Shown here: positions 1-9,237 of the stretch, one piece after another
Layout: the number at the start of each line of letters is the position of its first letter
Numbering within the stretch: the first letter of the stretch is position 1
From: Pandoraea vervacti
Lineage (GTDB): Bacteria; Pseudomonadota; Gammaproteobacteria; Burkholderiales; Burkholderiaceae
Length of the DNA stretch: 64,000 nucleotides
Reading direction: 5' to 3'
Assembly (NCBI RefSeq): GCF_000934605.2
Contig: NZ_CP010897.2
Span: 3,100,001 to 3,164,000, forward strand
Translations under genes and position numbers: made by a program
Notes under the pieces: generated by a model
Told to the model about the DNA's origin: nothing
The model's input: the letters and a program-made list of their open reading frames with translations, nothing else
The model's database searches: none

Positions 1-1
1 C

Positions 2-433
2 GGCGGACTGGGGGCGCTGGCCTGCGCGACGGCGTTGAGCAACAGCGAAATGCTGCTGCGGTGCTATCCCGTTGCGGTCAATATCGGCATGGGGGTGACG
101 TTCGCCCTGTCGCTGCGCGCGCCCGTCTCAATGGTCGAAAGGATCGCCCGGCTGCATCAACCGGATCTGCCGGCCGACGCTTCGCCTTACCTACGTGCCG
201 TGACACGCGTGTGGATCGCGTTTTTCGTCATCAACGGCAGTATCGCGCTTTGCACCGCGTTCTGGGCGTCGCGCGAGATATGGTCGCTGTACAACGGTGG
301 CATTGCCTACGTGCTCATTGGCCTGTTGTTCGCGGGCGAGTGGCTGTATCGCCGTCGCATGCTTGCACACAAAGCGGGAGAAGCGATGGAAAAGCGATCC
401 GGCGCGGTAACCGCACAGGACCGGCGCCCATGA
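2..433 (+). CDS. COG4648-type membrane protein of aryl polyene cluster (5' truncated)
   Basis: This is the C-terminal part of a small integral membrane protein. The frame is open from base 2 with no start inside the window, so the gene begins to the left. About 143 residues are visible. Three hydrophobic segments can be seen, around YPVAVNIGMGVTFALSL, VWIAFFVINGSIALCTAF and AYVLIGLLFAGEWL, followed by a basic tail. The pattern PDLPADASPYLRAVTRVW followed by FFVINGSIAL matches what I know of COG4648 membrane proteins, which lie just upstream of the acyl ligase in aryl polyene clusters. Its role there is unknown; help with assembly or export at the inner membrane is inference. The stop codon overlaps the next start by 4 bp. 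Confidence 0.75.
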   Translation, partial: GGLGALACATALSNSEMLLRCYPVAVNIGMGVTFALSLRAPVSMVERIARLHQPDLPADASPYLRAVTRVWIAFFVINGSIALCTAFWASREIWSLYNGGIAYVLIGLLFAGEWLYRRRMLAHKAGEAMEKRSGAVTAQDRRP

Positions 434-2289
434 ACGCGTTGCAGTCGTCGGCCCAGCCGTCGCACGCATGCCGTTCACTGGCAGAATTGCTGACGCCCCC
501 TTCCGACCCGGCCCGGGTGATATGCATCGACGCGCAGGACACGTGCACGCCGCACACGTCGCTGAGCGCCGGGGCGTGGCACGCCCGCGTTACGACATTG
601 CGTGATGCATGGGCAACGCGCCCTTCGCAACGTCTCGCGCTATGCCTGGACGACCCGCTCGACATGAGTTGCGCACTGTTTGCGGCGTGGGCAGCCGGAA
701 AAACGCCGGTCGTCTTGCCCAACTTGCTTGCCCGGACACGCGCGGATCTTGCGTTTGCCTATGACGAAGCGATCGACACCGAAAGCCTCGCGCAAGTCAT
801 GCTCGCCCGCGACCATACGAAGCCCGTCGGTTTGCGCTCGACGGGCCTGTCCCCGGCTTGCAGATTGGCGATCTACACATCCGGGAGCACCGGGGAGCCG
901 AAGGCGGTCGTCAAGACACTCCGTCAACTCGACGACGAGGTGCAGACCCTGCATCGCCACTGGGGCAAGCGACTGGAGAACGGCATTGTCGTGGCGAGCG
1001 TGCCATGCCATCACATCTATGGTCTGTGGTTCCGCATTCTCTGGCCACTGGCCGCCGGCGTACCCTTTGCCCGCCAGACCTTTGCCGAGCCGTCGCATGC
1101 CAGCGTCTGGCGACGCTGGCCCAACGTCATATGGATTGCGGGTCCCGCGCAGCTGACCCGGTGGCCGGCGTTGATCGGCGACGGCCCGTGGATTGACGCA
1201 CCCCACATGGCCTTCTCCTCCGGCGGACCGCTTCCCGCCGAGGCTGCGCGGCAATATGTCGGTCTGACGCGCCACGCCGCCACTGACGCGCATGCGGCGC
1301 AGGCGCCGATCGAAGTGTTCGGCAGCACGGAGACGGGTGGCATTGCCTGGCGGCAGCAGGACGCGTCATCCGATTGGACGCCGCTCGGCGACACGCGTAT
1401 TCGGGTCGGCGACACAGGAGCGCTGGAGATCTGTTCGCCACGTGTGGGCGACGGTCAATGGTGGCGTACCGATGACGGCGCTACCCTCCATGCCGATGGA
1501 ACCTTCGCCTTGACGGGACGACTCGATCGCGTCGTCAAGATCGAGGGCAAGCGGCTCGCCTTGCCAAGCGTGGAATCCGCCTTGGCGCGCCACGAGTGGG
1601 TGGACGCGGCAGCCGCCGCCATCGTGTCGGGACGACTGGCCGTGATTGTCGTACTGAACAACGCCGGCAACCGCGCGTGGGCCGAGCAATCGCTCAAGTC
1701 GGTGAGAGAGACGTTGCGCCGTTCACTCGCTGAAACGTTCGACGCAACCGTTTTGCCCAGACGCTGGCGTTTCCTGCCGGCACTGCCGATCAATGAACGC
1801 GGCAAGCGCACCGCCGCCGACCTGGCCGCCTGTTTCGCACCTGCCACGCCATGGATGCCCTCGGTGCTGGGCGTACGTCTAAGCGATGGCGATGAGGGAC
1901 ATGAGGCGCAGCGAGAAGGCGAAGCGTCGCCGTTCCGTGTCGTCTGTACCCTCCGTGTCCCCCCCGGGTTGGCGCACTTCGAAGGGCATTTCCCGGGGTT
2001 GCCGTTGCTGCCGGGCGTCGTTCTGGTCGATTGGGCGACGCGTTTCGCCACACAGTATGCGTGCGAAAAAGCGGCTCGGCATGGGTGGGCAAACTGCACA
2101 CCGGCCACCTTGCAGCAAGTGAAATTCTCGTCCCCCGTGCTTCCGGGAGCCCGGCTCGAACTCACACTGACATTCGACGCGACGCGCCATCGCGTGAAGT
2201 ATCAATACGACGGCAGCCGGGGAGTCGTAGCTTCAGGATATCTGGGCTACGCCCCAATGCCTGCGGGCGCCGAGGTGTCCCCGCAATGA
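430..2289 (+). CDS. Acyl-ACP ligase (AMP-binding) fused to hotdog dehydratase, ApeH-ApeI-like
   Basis: The protein has 619 residues and two domains. Residues about 1-480 form an ANL-superfamily adenylating enzyme: the P-loop motif YTSGSTGEPKAV lies near residue 148, FGSTETGG near residue 297, and a GRLDRVVKIEGKRL hinge near residue 360. Residues about 500-619 form a FabZ/FabA-like hotdog domain with HFPGLPLLPG, whose histidine is near residue 520. In aryl polyene pathways the ligase loads an aryl acid onto the carrier protein, and ApeI dehydrates the 3-hydroxyacyl intermediates. Here both are one polypeptide. The start is the ATG in the 4-bp ATGA overlap with the upstream gene. The stop overlaps the next start the same way, so translation is probably coupled. 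Confidence 0.88.
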   Translation: MNALQSSAQPSHACRSLAELLTPPSDPARVICIDAQDTCTPHTSLSAGAWHARVTTLRDAWATRPSQRLALCLDDPLDMSCALFAAWAAGKTPVVLPNLLARTRADLAFAYDEAIDTESLAQVMLARDHTKPVGLRSTGLSPACRLAIYTSGSTGEPKAVVKTLRQLDDEVQTLHRHWGKRLENGIVVASVPCHHIYGLWFRILWPLAAGVPFARQTFAEPSHASVWRRWPNVIWIAGPAQLTRWPALIGDGPWIDAPHMAFSSGGPLPAEAARQYVGLTRHAATDAHAAQAPIEVFGSTETGGIAWRQQDASSDWTPLGDTRIRVGDTGALEICSPRVGDGQWWRTDDGATLHADGTFALTGRLDRVVKIEGKRLALPSVESALARHEWVDAAAAAIVSGRLAVIVVLNNAGNRAWAEQSLKSVRETLRRSLAETFDATVLPRRWRFLPALPINERGKRTAADLAACFAPATPWMPSVLGVRLSDGDEGHEAQREGEASPFRVVCTLRVPPGLAHFEGHFPGLPLLPGVVLVDWATRFATQYACEKAARHGWANCTPATLQQVKFSSPVLPGARLELTLTFDATRHRVKYQYDGSRGVVASGYLGYAPMPAGAEVSPQ

Positions 2290-4058
2290 CCCACGACGTC
2301 GGCCAAGGCGTGTCGAATCCGCCCTTCTCCCCGTGCGTGCTGATCCCTGTGTACAACCATCCGGCGCACATCGGGGGCATCGTCGAGGCCCTGATCGGGC
2401 TAGGGTTGGCCGTGCTGCTGGTCGATGACGGAAGCGAAGCGCACACGCGCGCCGTGCTCGAAGACATTCGGGCCAAACATGGCGCCTTCGTCACGCTCGA
2501 GCGCCTGCCAGGCAACCTGGGTAAAGGCGGCGCCGTTTCCCACGGACTGCGCAGAGCCCACGCATTGGGCTTCTCGCACGCGCTGCAGGTCGACGCCGAC
2601 GGGCAACACAATCTTGCCGATGTCACAGCATTTCTTGACGATGCCCGACAACGCCCGGAAGCCGTCATTTGCGGAACACCGCATTACGACGCATCCGTTC
2701 CGAAAGGCCGGCTGTACGGACGCTACATCACGCACTTCTGGGTATGGATCGAAACACTGTCCTTCGAGATCGTCGATTCGATGTGCGGCTTTCGCGTCTA
2801 CCCGTTGGCTGCCACCGCCGCCCTGCTCGCACGCCATCAACCACCGTCGCGCATGGCGTTCGACACCGATATTCTGGTCCGTCTCTACTGGCAAGGCGTG
2901 CCCATTCATAACAGGCGCACGCGTGTCGTGTATCCCAAGGACGGGGTCTCGCATTTTCAGATGTTCCGCGACAATGTGGGCATTTCGCTGATGCACACGC
3001 GACTGGTATGCGGCATGATTGCCCGCGCTCCGGCACTGTTACGGCGAAAATACCGCCCGCAGCACGGCACGCAGACATCGCAGACAACATCGACAGGCAA
3101 CGCCCTCGCGCCTTCCGAAGCCCATGGCCCGTTGCCATGGTGGCGTCGCCCCGAACGGGGCAGTTTGCTGGGTATGCGCGTTCTGGCGTTCGCCTGCCGC
3201 TGCCTCGGGTTGCGCGCGGCACGCGCTTGCCTCGTGCCCGTGGTCGCCTACTTTGCACTGAAAGATTCGCAGGCACGCAGCGCTTCACGCGATTATCAGC
3301 AGCGTCTGCGAGATACCACGCCGGAAATCGCGCTCCCCGAACCGACCTTCCGGCAGACCTTCCGGCATTTGCTCTCGTTTGCCAACGCTGCGCTCGACAA
3401 GTTCGCCGCGTGGAGCGGGTTGCTCAACGAACGCCACGTGTACGTCGAAGATCAACAGACGCTGGACGCGGCCGCCAACGATTCGCGCGGCGCGCTCGTC
3501 ATCGGGTCTCATCTGGGCAATCTGGAGATGACCCGCGCACTGGCCCGCTCGCGCGGTATCGACCGCATTCACGCTGTCGTCTACACCCGCCACGCGCAGC
3601 GCTTTCGCACGATGCTTGCCAGCGCAAACAGCGATTTCGCCGACAACCTGATCGAAGTGGACGACATCGGCCCGGCCACGGCCATCATGCTGCGCGAGCG
3701 TGTCGACCGGGGCGACTGGCTGGTCATCGTCGGTGATCGCGTGCCATCCAGCGAGAACGGACGGGTCGTTCAGGTTCCGTTCCTCGGGGCTCCGGCCCCT
3801 TTCGCTCAGGGCCCGTTCATTCTCGCCTCATTGCTCGAATGTCCCGTCTATCTGCTGTTTTGCCTGCACGATAAAGTGGCCTACCGGTTGTACTTCGAGC
3901 CGTTCGCCGATGTCGTGACTTTGCCGCGCGCAAAACGCGAAGCCGCAATATTGACCTATGCCGAGCGTTACGCGAGACGCCTTGAGCACTACTGCCGGCG
4001 GTATCCAATGCAGTGGTTCAACTTTTTCGATTTCTGGCGCGGCAGACCGCCGCTGTGA
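2286..4058 (+). CDS. Glycosyltransferase 2 / LpxL-type acyltransferase fusion
   Basis: The 590-residue protein has an N-terminal GT2 domain with LIPVYNHPAHIGG, VLLVDDGS and the DXD-like VDADG near residue 101. The C-terminal half is a lysophospholipid acyltransferase of the HtrB/LpxL type, with the HX4E catalytic motif in SHLGNLEM (His409, Glu414). The middle of the protein contains a basic linker. This glycosyltransferase-acyltransferase pair is a known component of aryl polyene clusters (ApeJ-type), where it is thought to attach the polyene to a lipid-like anchor. The acceptor cannot be told from the sequence. The start codon overlaps the upstream stop as ATGA. Confidence 0.85.
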   Translation: MTHDVGQGVSNPPFSPCVLIPVYNHPAHIGGIVEALIGLGLAVLLVDDGSEAHTRAVLEDIRAKHGAFVTLERLPGNLGKGGAVSHGLRRAHALGFSHALQVDADGQHNLADVTAFLDDARQRPEAVICGTPHYDASVPKGRLYGRYITHFWVWIETLSFEIVDSMCGFRVYPLAATAALLARHQPPSRMAFDTDILVRLYWQGVPIHNRRTRVVYPKDGVSHFQMFRDNVGISLMHTRLVCGMIARAPALLRRKYRPQHGTQTSQTTSTGNALAPSEAHGPLPWWRRPERGSLLGMRVLAFACRCLGLRAARACLVPVVAYFALKDSQARSASRDYQQRLRDTTPEIALPEPTFRQTFRHLLSFANAALDKFAAWSGLLNERHVYVEDQQTLDAAANDSRGALVIGSHLGNLEMTRALARSRGIDRIHAVVYTRHAQRFRTMLASANSDFADNLIEVDDIGPATAIMLRERVDRGDWLVIVGDRVPSSENGRVVQVPFLGAPAPFAQGPFILASLLECPVYLLFCLHDKVAYRLYFEPFADVVTLPRAKREAAILTYAERYARRLEHYCRRYPMQWFNFFDFWRGRPPL

Positions 4059-4060
4059 CC

Positions 4061-5698
4061 ATGCAACTTCCGATTTCCCTTACCCGCCCCCACGAGGGCA
4101 TCGGTATCCCGGCAACCCCTGCCCTTGACATCGGGCGGGTCGACGACGGTGGTCAACGCACCGCCATGGCCGCCGTCGTCTTCGGCAACGCACGGCTGCG
4201 CATCGAGGACATTGTCGAGATCTCGCGACGCACCCGCGTAGCGCGCCTGTCGACCGACCCCGCGTGGCAAGCCCGCATACGCCGCGGCGTCGAGGCTTTG
4301 CAAGCGCATCTTCGCGCCGGATATCCGGTGTATGGCGTCACAACCGGGTACGGCGACGCTTGCGTCGTCGACGTTCCTATGGCGCTCGTCGAGGCGCTAC
4401 CGGCGCAGTTGACTCGCTATCATGGCTGCGGCATGGGCGATTGGCTCGACGACGAAGCCGTGCGGGCGGTCCTGGCTTGCCGGCTCGCTTCTCTGGTCCA
4501 GGGGTACTCGGCGGTGCGACCGGCGCTGCTCGCTTCGCTGGTTCACCTGCTCGAGCACGACATCCTGCCGCGCATTCCATCGGAGGGGTCCGTAGGCGCC
4601 AGCGGGGATCTCACGCCGTTGTCGTATGTGGCCGCCACGCTGATCGGCGAACGCGATGTTAAGTACGGCGGCCGCATCTGCTCAGCCACCGAAGCGTTGG
4701 CTGCCACTGCCGGTTCGCCAATCGTGCTCGCCCCCAAAGAGGGGCTCGCGCTGATGAACGGCACGGCGGTGATGACTGCGCTGGCAAGCCTGGCCTTTGC
4801 GAGAAGCCGGTCGCTGGCGCGTCTGGCATCTCGACTGACCGCCTTGACGACTATCGCGCTGGATGGCCGTGCAGCGCACTTTCATCCAACGCTTTTCGAA
4901 GCCAAACCGCATCAAGGCCAGTCCGACGCCGCACGCTGGATCCGTGAAGATCTGACGGGACGTACCGAGCCGACGGAGGCTCGCCTTCAGGACCGCTACT
5001 CGCTTCGTTGCGCACCGCATGTCGTTGGGGTGCTGGTCGACGCGCTGAGCTGGATCCGGCGCGACGTCGAAAATGAAATCAACAGCGCAAACGATAACCC
5101 GCTCATCGATCCGGATACGGCAGAGGTCCATCACGGTGGCAACTTTTACGGCGGCCACATCGCCTTCGCGATGGACAGCCTGAAGGCTGCCGTGGCCAAC
5201 ATCGCCGACCTGATGGACCGGCAGTTGGCGCTACTCGTCGACGATAAGTTCAACAACGGCCTGCCGCGCAATCTCAGCGGTGCGACCGGGCCGCGTGCGC
5301 CCATCAATCACGGCTTCAAAGCCGTGCAGATCGGCGCATCGGCCTGGGCCGCCGAGGCGCTGAAGCACACGATGCCCGCGAGTGTTTTTTCCCGCTCGAC
5401 CGAATCGCACAATCAGGACAAGGTCAGCATGGGCACGATCGCCGCGCGGGATTGTCTTCGCGTGCTCATGCTCACCGAGCAGGTGGCGGCCGCGCACACG
5501 CTCGCCGCCGCACAGGCCGTGCGGTTGCGGGCGCGTCTTTCGCCTGGCTGCGCCCCCTTATCCGACGCCGTGCGCGAGTGGCTCGATGCGGTGGCCGAGC
5601 GCTCCCCGTTTGTCGAAGAAGACCGGGCCCTTGAGCACGAGTTGCGTGCGGTTCGCGCATGGCTCGCCGACGGAGCGGATTTGCCCGATGAAGTGTGA
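4061..5698 (+). CDS. Aromatic amino acid ammonia lyase (HAL/PAL/TAL family)
   Basis: The 545-residue protein carries the Ala-Ser-Gly triad (residues 180-182, in GSVGASGDLTPLSY) that cyclises to the MIO cofactor. It also has TTGYGD, QDRYSLRCAPH, NDNPLI and HGGNFYGGH. The late motif reads SHNQDKVSMG, which is like phenylalanine/tyrosine lyases (HNQD-x-x-S) rather than the QEDHVSM of histidases. It probably deaminates an aromatic amino acid to supply the cinnamate or coumarate starter of the polyene. The substrate-selectivity dyad is unusual (see findings). The ATG chosen lies 2 bp after the upstream stop. An ATG at 4165 would give the usual 510 residues, so the start is uncertain. Confidence 0.85.
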   Translation: MQLPISLTRPHEGIGIPATPALDIGRVDDGGQRTAMAAVVFGNARLRIEDIVEISRRTRVARLSTDPAWQARIRRGVEALQAHLRAGYPVYGVTTGYGDACVVDVPMALVEALPAQLTRYHGCGMGDWLDDEAVRAVLACRLASLVQGYSAVRPALLASLVHLLEHDILPRIPSEGSVGASGDLTPLSYVAATLIGERDVKYGGRICSATEALAATAGSPIVLAPKEGLALMNGTAVMTALASLAFARSRSLARLASRLTALTTIALDGRAAHFHPTLFEAKPHQGQSDAARWIREDLTGRTEPTEARLQDRYSLRCAPHVVGVLVDALSWIRRDVENEINSANDNPLIDPDTAEVHHGGNFYGGHIAFAMDSLKAAVANIADLMDRQLALLVDDKFNNGLPRNLSGATGPRAPINHGFKAVQIGASAWAAEALKHTMPASVFSRSTESHNQDKVSMGTIAARDCLRVLMLTEQVAAAHTLAAAQAVRLRARLSPGCAPLSDAVREWLDAVAERSPFVEEDRALEHELRAVRAWLADGADLPDEV

Positions 5699-6146
5699 AA
5701 TGAACGGACGATTTCCCGACAAGGCACCCTGGCTGGTGGCCGAGGCCGAGGTCGAAATTCCCTTCCATGACGTCGATGTCATGGAGGTCGCATGGCATGG
5801 CCATTACGTCAAGTACTTCGAAATCGCGCGCTGCGTGCTGTTGCGCCGGTTCGATTACGACTATCCGCAGATGCAGGCCTCGGGCTATCTGTGGCCCATC
5901 GTCGAGTGTCATCTCAAGTACGTTCGCCCGGCACGTTACGGCCAGCGCGTGCGCGTTACCGCGTCGCTCACCGAGTACGAAAATCGGCTGCGTATCGCGT
6001 ACGAGATTCACGATATCGCTTCCCAGACACGATTGACGCGAGGCTACACGACTCAGGTCGCGGTCGACGCCCGCAATGGTGAAATGCAGTTCGCAAGCCC
6101 GGCCGTAGTGCGCGAGAAACTGGAGGCCGCATGGGCCAACGGCTGA
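5688..6146 (+). CDS. 4HBT-type hotdog thioesterase of aryl polyene cluster
   Basis: The 152-residue single hotdog domain has the acyl-CoA/ACP thioesterase motif HDVDVMEVAWHGHYVKYFE. Asp30 is the likely catalytic acid by analogy with YbgC and 4-hydroxybenzoyl-CoA thioesterase. In aryl polyene clusters this enzyme (ApeK-like) is expected to release or edit carrier-bound acyl chains. The start at 5688 overlaps the lyase gene by 11 bp; a second in-frame ATG at 5700 is equally possible. The 3' end overlaps the next gene by 16 bp. Confidence 0.82.
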   Translation: MKCEMNGRFPDKAPWLVAEAEVEIPFHDVDVMEVAWHGHYVKYFEIARCVLLRRFDYDYPQMQASGYLWPIVECHLKYVRPARYGQRVRVTASLTEYENRLRIAYEIHDIASQTRLTRGYTTQVAVDARNGEMQFASPAVVREKLEAAWANG

Positions 6147-6814
6147 GGTCACGCATCCACGGATGGCTGTTGTCGGCTGTTGTGGCAGCCGTCGCGCTGG
6201 GTGCAACGCATGGGTTGCACGCGCAAATCGCATCGGCTCCGACGTCTTCCGCTGCCGACCTTGCGCTGCTCGAGCGCGTGCTGTCGCAGGTCGGGGCAAA
6301 CGCCGTGGTCAAGGCCGAGTTTATTCAGACCCGAACGTCCCCCCTTCTGGCGACGCCCGTCATTACACGGGGCACACTGGTCTTCGCGAGCGAGCTTGGC
6401 GTGATCTGGCAGGTCAGCGCACCGCAATGGCAAGGCTACGTCTACGGGCGCCAGCGCACCGCGCGGTTCGATGCCGACGGCAACGTGCTGTCGCGCGAAG
6501 CTCAGCCGTCCGCCCTTACGCACCAGATCAACGAATGGGCGAGTGCGTTCACGCATGGCGACGTCAGCGGACTCGCGTCGCAATTCGCCATATCGGCGAC
6601 CGGCACGACGAGTCGCTGGCAGGCCGTTCTCACGCCGTCGCAGCCACAAATCGCGCAGGCAATGCGACGTCTCACACTCACTGGCGATAACGTGGTGCGC
6701 ACGGTCGTACTCGAGACCCAGCGGGGAGAATCGATCAGGTGGCAGTTCGATAAGGTGAAAACGTCCGAACCGCTGAACGCCCGTGAACGACGCCTGTTCA
6801 GAGCCGCGGAATGA
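6131..6814 (+). CDS. LolA-like periplasmic lipid/lipoprotein carrier
   Basis: The 227-residue protein has an N-terminal signal peptide with a hydrophobic core (LLSAVVAAVALGATHG) and a probable signal peptidase site after GLHA. The mature part has LolA hallmarks: VKAEFIQTR, a GTLVFASELGVIWQ strand and the C-terminal sheet ending in RWQFDKVKTSEPL. Aryl polyene clusters typically encode a LolA homologue next to an MMPL exporter. The likely job is shuttling the amphipathic polyene across the periplasm. The gene overlaps its neighbours by 16 bp and 4 bp. Confidence 0.85.
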   Translation: MGQRLRSRIHGWLLSAVVAAVALGATHGLHAQIASAPTSSAADLALLERVLSQVGANAVVKAEFIQTRTSPLLATPVITRGTLVFASELGVIWQVSAPQWQGYVYGRQRTARFDADGNVLSREAQPSALTHQINEWASAFTHGDVSGLASQFAISATGTTSRWQAVLTPSQPQIAQAMRRLTLTGDNVVRTVVLETQRGESIRWQFDKVKTSEPLNARERRLFRAAE

Positions 6815-9237
6815 CGCCATTCGCCCGAACGTTTCGCCGCGTGTTCGTCTGCGCTCTCGTCATCAGCCTGATATCGCTGATCGCGTGGCTGCTCGCGGTG
6901 CGTCACCTTCCGTTGCAGACCAACGTACTCTCGCTACTGCCCGAGACGGAGCGCAATCCGGTTGCCGAACAGGCCGTGGAGCATTTGGCCAGCAGCGTCA
7001 GCGATCGTGTAGTCGTGCTGATCGGCGCCAATGACGCAAGTACCGCATACACGGCCGCCGCCCGATTCGAAACGTTGGCCCGCGCCAGCAACGCCTTCGC
7101 GAAGGTGCGCGCGAAGGTGCCGCCTGTCGATCTTGCGTTCCTGTCGAATTTCTATCTACCTCACCGGTTTGCGTTACTCACGCCGGGAGACCGCGCCGAA
7201 CTGCAGTCACAGCTGCGACGCGCCGCGTCGGGCAGTCAGTCGCGAATGCCTGCGACGCTCGCCAGCTCACCGTTCAGTCTTACCAATCCCGCTGACGACC
7301 CGTTCGGGTGGCTGGACCACTGGCTGACACACCTGCCCTTTGGACAACTCCGTCTCCTGCCGGACCAAGGCTGGCTCACTGCGCGAGATAGGGGAAAAAC
7401 GTGGGTCCTCGTGCTGATGCAAACGCAAGGTTCGGCGTTCGACACTTCGGTCCAGCAGCGCGTGCGGCGCGTGTTCGATCAGGCGACATCACAAATCGGG
7501 GACGCGTCGTCCGGGGTAGAGATCCTGCGCAGCGGTGCCGTGTTTCATGCCGCTGACGCCAGATCCCAGGCGGAGATGGAGCTGCACCGTATCGGCATCG
7601 TCGCGACGCTGGGCATTGCCGCCCTGATGCTGTGGGCATTTCGTTCCGGACGACTCCTCGTCATGGGGCTTGCCACGATAGCCTTCGGCACGCTGTGCGC
7701 GGCGCTCACGACGCTGGTGTTCTTCGGGGAATTACACCTGCTAACGCTCGTTTTCGGCGCGGCACTGATCGGCGAGACCGTCGACTATGCAATCCAGTAC
7801 TTCGTGGGTGTTGGTGGTCTGGCGCGTGATCAAGCGCAGCGCGCGTTGCCCGTTATCCGGCCCGCGCTTCGCATCGCCCTCGGAACGAGCGTGCTCGGCT
7901 ACGCCATTCTGGGTGTCGTGCCGTTTCCCGCCTTACGCCAGATCGCGGTGTTTGCGCTGGCTGGTCTGCTCTCGTCCTATGTCTTCGTCGTTTGGGCCTT
8001 GCCAGCCTTTCTGGGGCCAAAGGTCCCGCAACTACGTGGCGCGGTCATCGGGCTTGCGCAACGCTGGCTGCTTATCTGGCGCGGGACGCTCGCGGGTCGC
8101 AGAGGCGTTGTCGTGGGCATTGCGATCATCCTGGCGTGCCTGCCCGGCTGGGCGCGTTTGCATACGGACGACGACGTGCGCCATCTCATTTCACGCGATC
8201 CGTCACTCGTCGCTCAGGAACAGGTCATTTCGCGCATCACCGGCATCGACGGCGCGACGCAGTTTTGGCTGGTTCAGGCTGACAGCGAGGAAGCGTTGCT
8301 GCGACGCGAAGAGCAGCTTGGGGCGCGTCTTGACGAAGCCACGGCACGCGAAGATGCCCCGATATCGGGCTGGACGGGAGTATCGCAGTTCGTCCCGTCC
8401 ATGCAGCGACAGCTCGATGATCGGGCGCTCTTGGGTGCGACATATTTCGATGCGCCCGAAGCGCTGGCAAGCGAAATGATCCATGCCGGCTTCCGCCCCG
8501 ATTTCGCCCGGCAATATGCGCAGGCATACCACAACGAAGGCGAGACGCCGCCGCTGCGCGTCGACCAGTGGCTTGCATGGCCCGGATCGGAACCGTTCCG
8601 CCCGCTCTGGATGGGAAGCATCGCCGCGCAGCGCGACGCCGACACGGGCGCGCCCGGGTCCGACCAGTTTGCGAGCCTGACACGCCCGTCCGGACTTCGC
8701 GACAGTGCGCAAGCTGCACGTCTGGCCGATGGCCTGCCGGGCGTCACCTACGTCGACAAGGCCACGTCAATTTCCGCACTCTTCGCACGTTACCGTGTGG
8801 CAGCCATTCAATGGTTCGCCGCGGCACTGGTGATCGTCGCGATGCTGCTTGCCCGTCGTTACGGCTGGCGAGGCGCCATCGCCACCCTCTTGCCCACGAT
8901 GCTCGCATGTGCAGCGGTGATTGCGACGTTCGGCTATCTGGAATTGCCGATCACCTTGTTCGTACAAATGGGGTTGATGCTCGTCCTCGGCGTTGGCGTG
9001 AACTACGCCATTTTCCTGCGCGAAGGTGAGCTTCGCGCGGGTGAAGACGAACGCCAGGCCGCCATCGCCGTGGCTGGCACGCTCATGTCCGCCGCCACGA
9101 CCCTGCTTTCCTTCGGGTTACTCGCCTTTAGCGGCATGCCGAGCCTGCAGGCTTTCGGCCTGACGCTCACCATCGGTATTGCGCTGTCATTGCTGCTCGC
9201 GCCGTACAGCCTGCGTTTTCCGGAGCTTCGCCAATGA
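6811..9237 (+). CDS. MMPL/RND-family exporter of aryl polyene cluster
   Basis: This 808-residue protein has the two-fold RND layout: TM1 near residues 12-32, a large periplasmic loop, a bundle of hydrophobic segments around residues 265-405, TM7 near 430, a second periplasmic loop, and a final bundle near residues 670-800. GETVDYAIQYF and the C-terminal equivalent GVGVNYAIFLREGE are the paired intramembrane motifs typical of MMPL/COG4258 proteins. It is the probable inner membrane exporter that hands the polyene lipid to the preceding LolA-like carrier. The start overlaps the lolA-like stop by 4 bp and the stop overlaps the next start by 4 bp. Confidence 0.87.
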   Translation: MTPFARTFRRVFVCALVISLISLIAWLLAVRHLPLQTNVLSLLPETERNPVAEQAVEHLASSVSDRVVVLIGANDASTAYTAAARFETLARASNAFAKVRAKVPPVDLAFLSNFYLPHRFALLTPGDRAELQSQLRRAASGSQSRMPATLASSPFSLTNPADDPFGWLDHWLTHLPFGQLRLLPDQGWLTARDRGKTWVLVLMQTQGSAFDTSVQQRVRRVFDQATSQIGDASSGVEILRSGAVFHAADARSQAEMELHRIGIVATLGIAALMLWAFRSGRLLVMGLATIAFGTLCAALTTLVFFGELHLLTLVFGAALIGETVDYAIQYFVGVGGLARDQAQRALPVIRPALRIALGTSVLGYAILGVVPFPALRQIAVFALAGLLSSYVFVVWALPAFLGPKVPQLRGAVIGLAQRWLLIWRGTLAGRRGVVVGIAIILACLPGWARLHTDDDVRHLISRDPSLVAQEQVISRITGIDGATQFWLVQADSEEALLRREEQLGARLDEATAREDAPISGWTGVSQFVPSMQRQLDDRALLGATYFDAPEALASEMIHAGFRPDFARQYAQAYHNEGETPPLRVDQWLAWPGSEPFRPLWMGSIAAQRDADTGAPGSDQFASLTRPSGLRDSAQAARLADGLPGVTYVDKATSISALFARYRVAAIQWFAAALVIVAMLLARRYGWRGAIATLLPTMLACAAVIATFGYLELPITLFVQMGLMLVLGVGVNYAIFLREGELRAGEDERQAAIAVAGTLMSAATTLLSFGLLAFSGMPSLQAFGLTLTIGIALSLLLAPYSLRFPELRQ

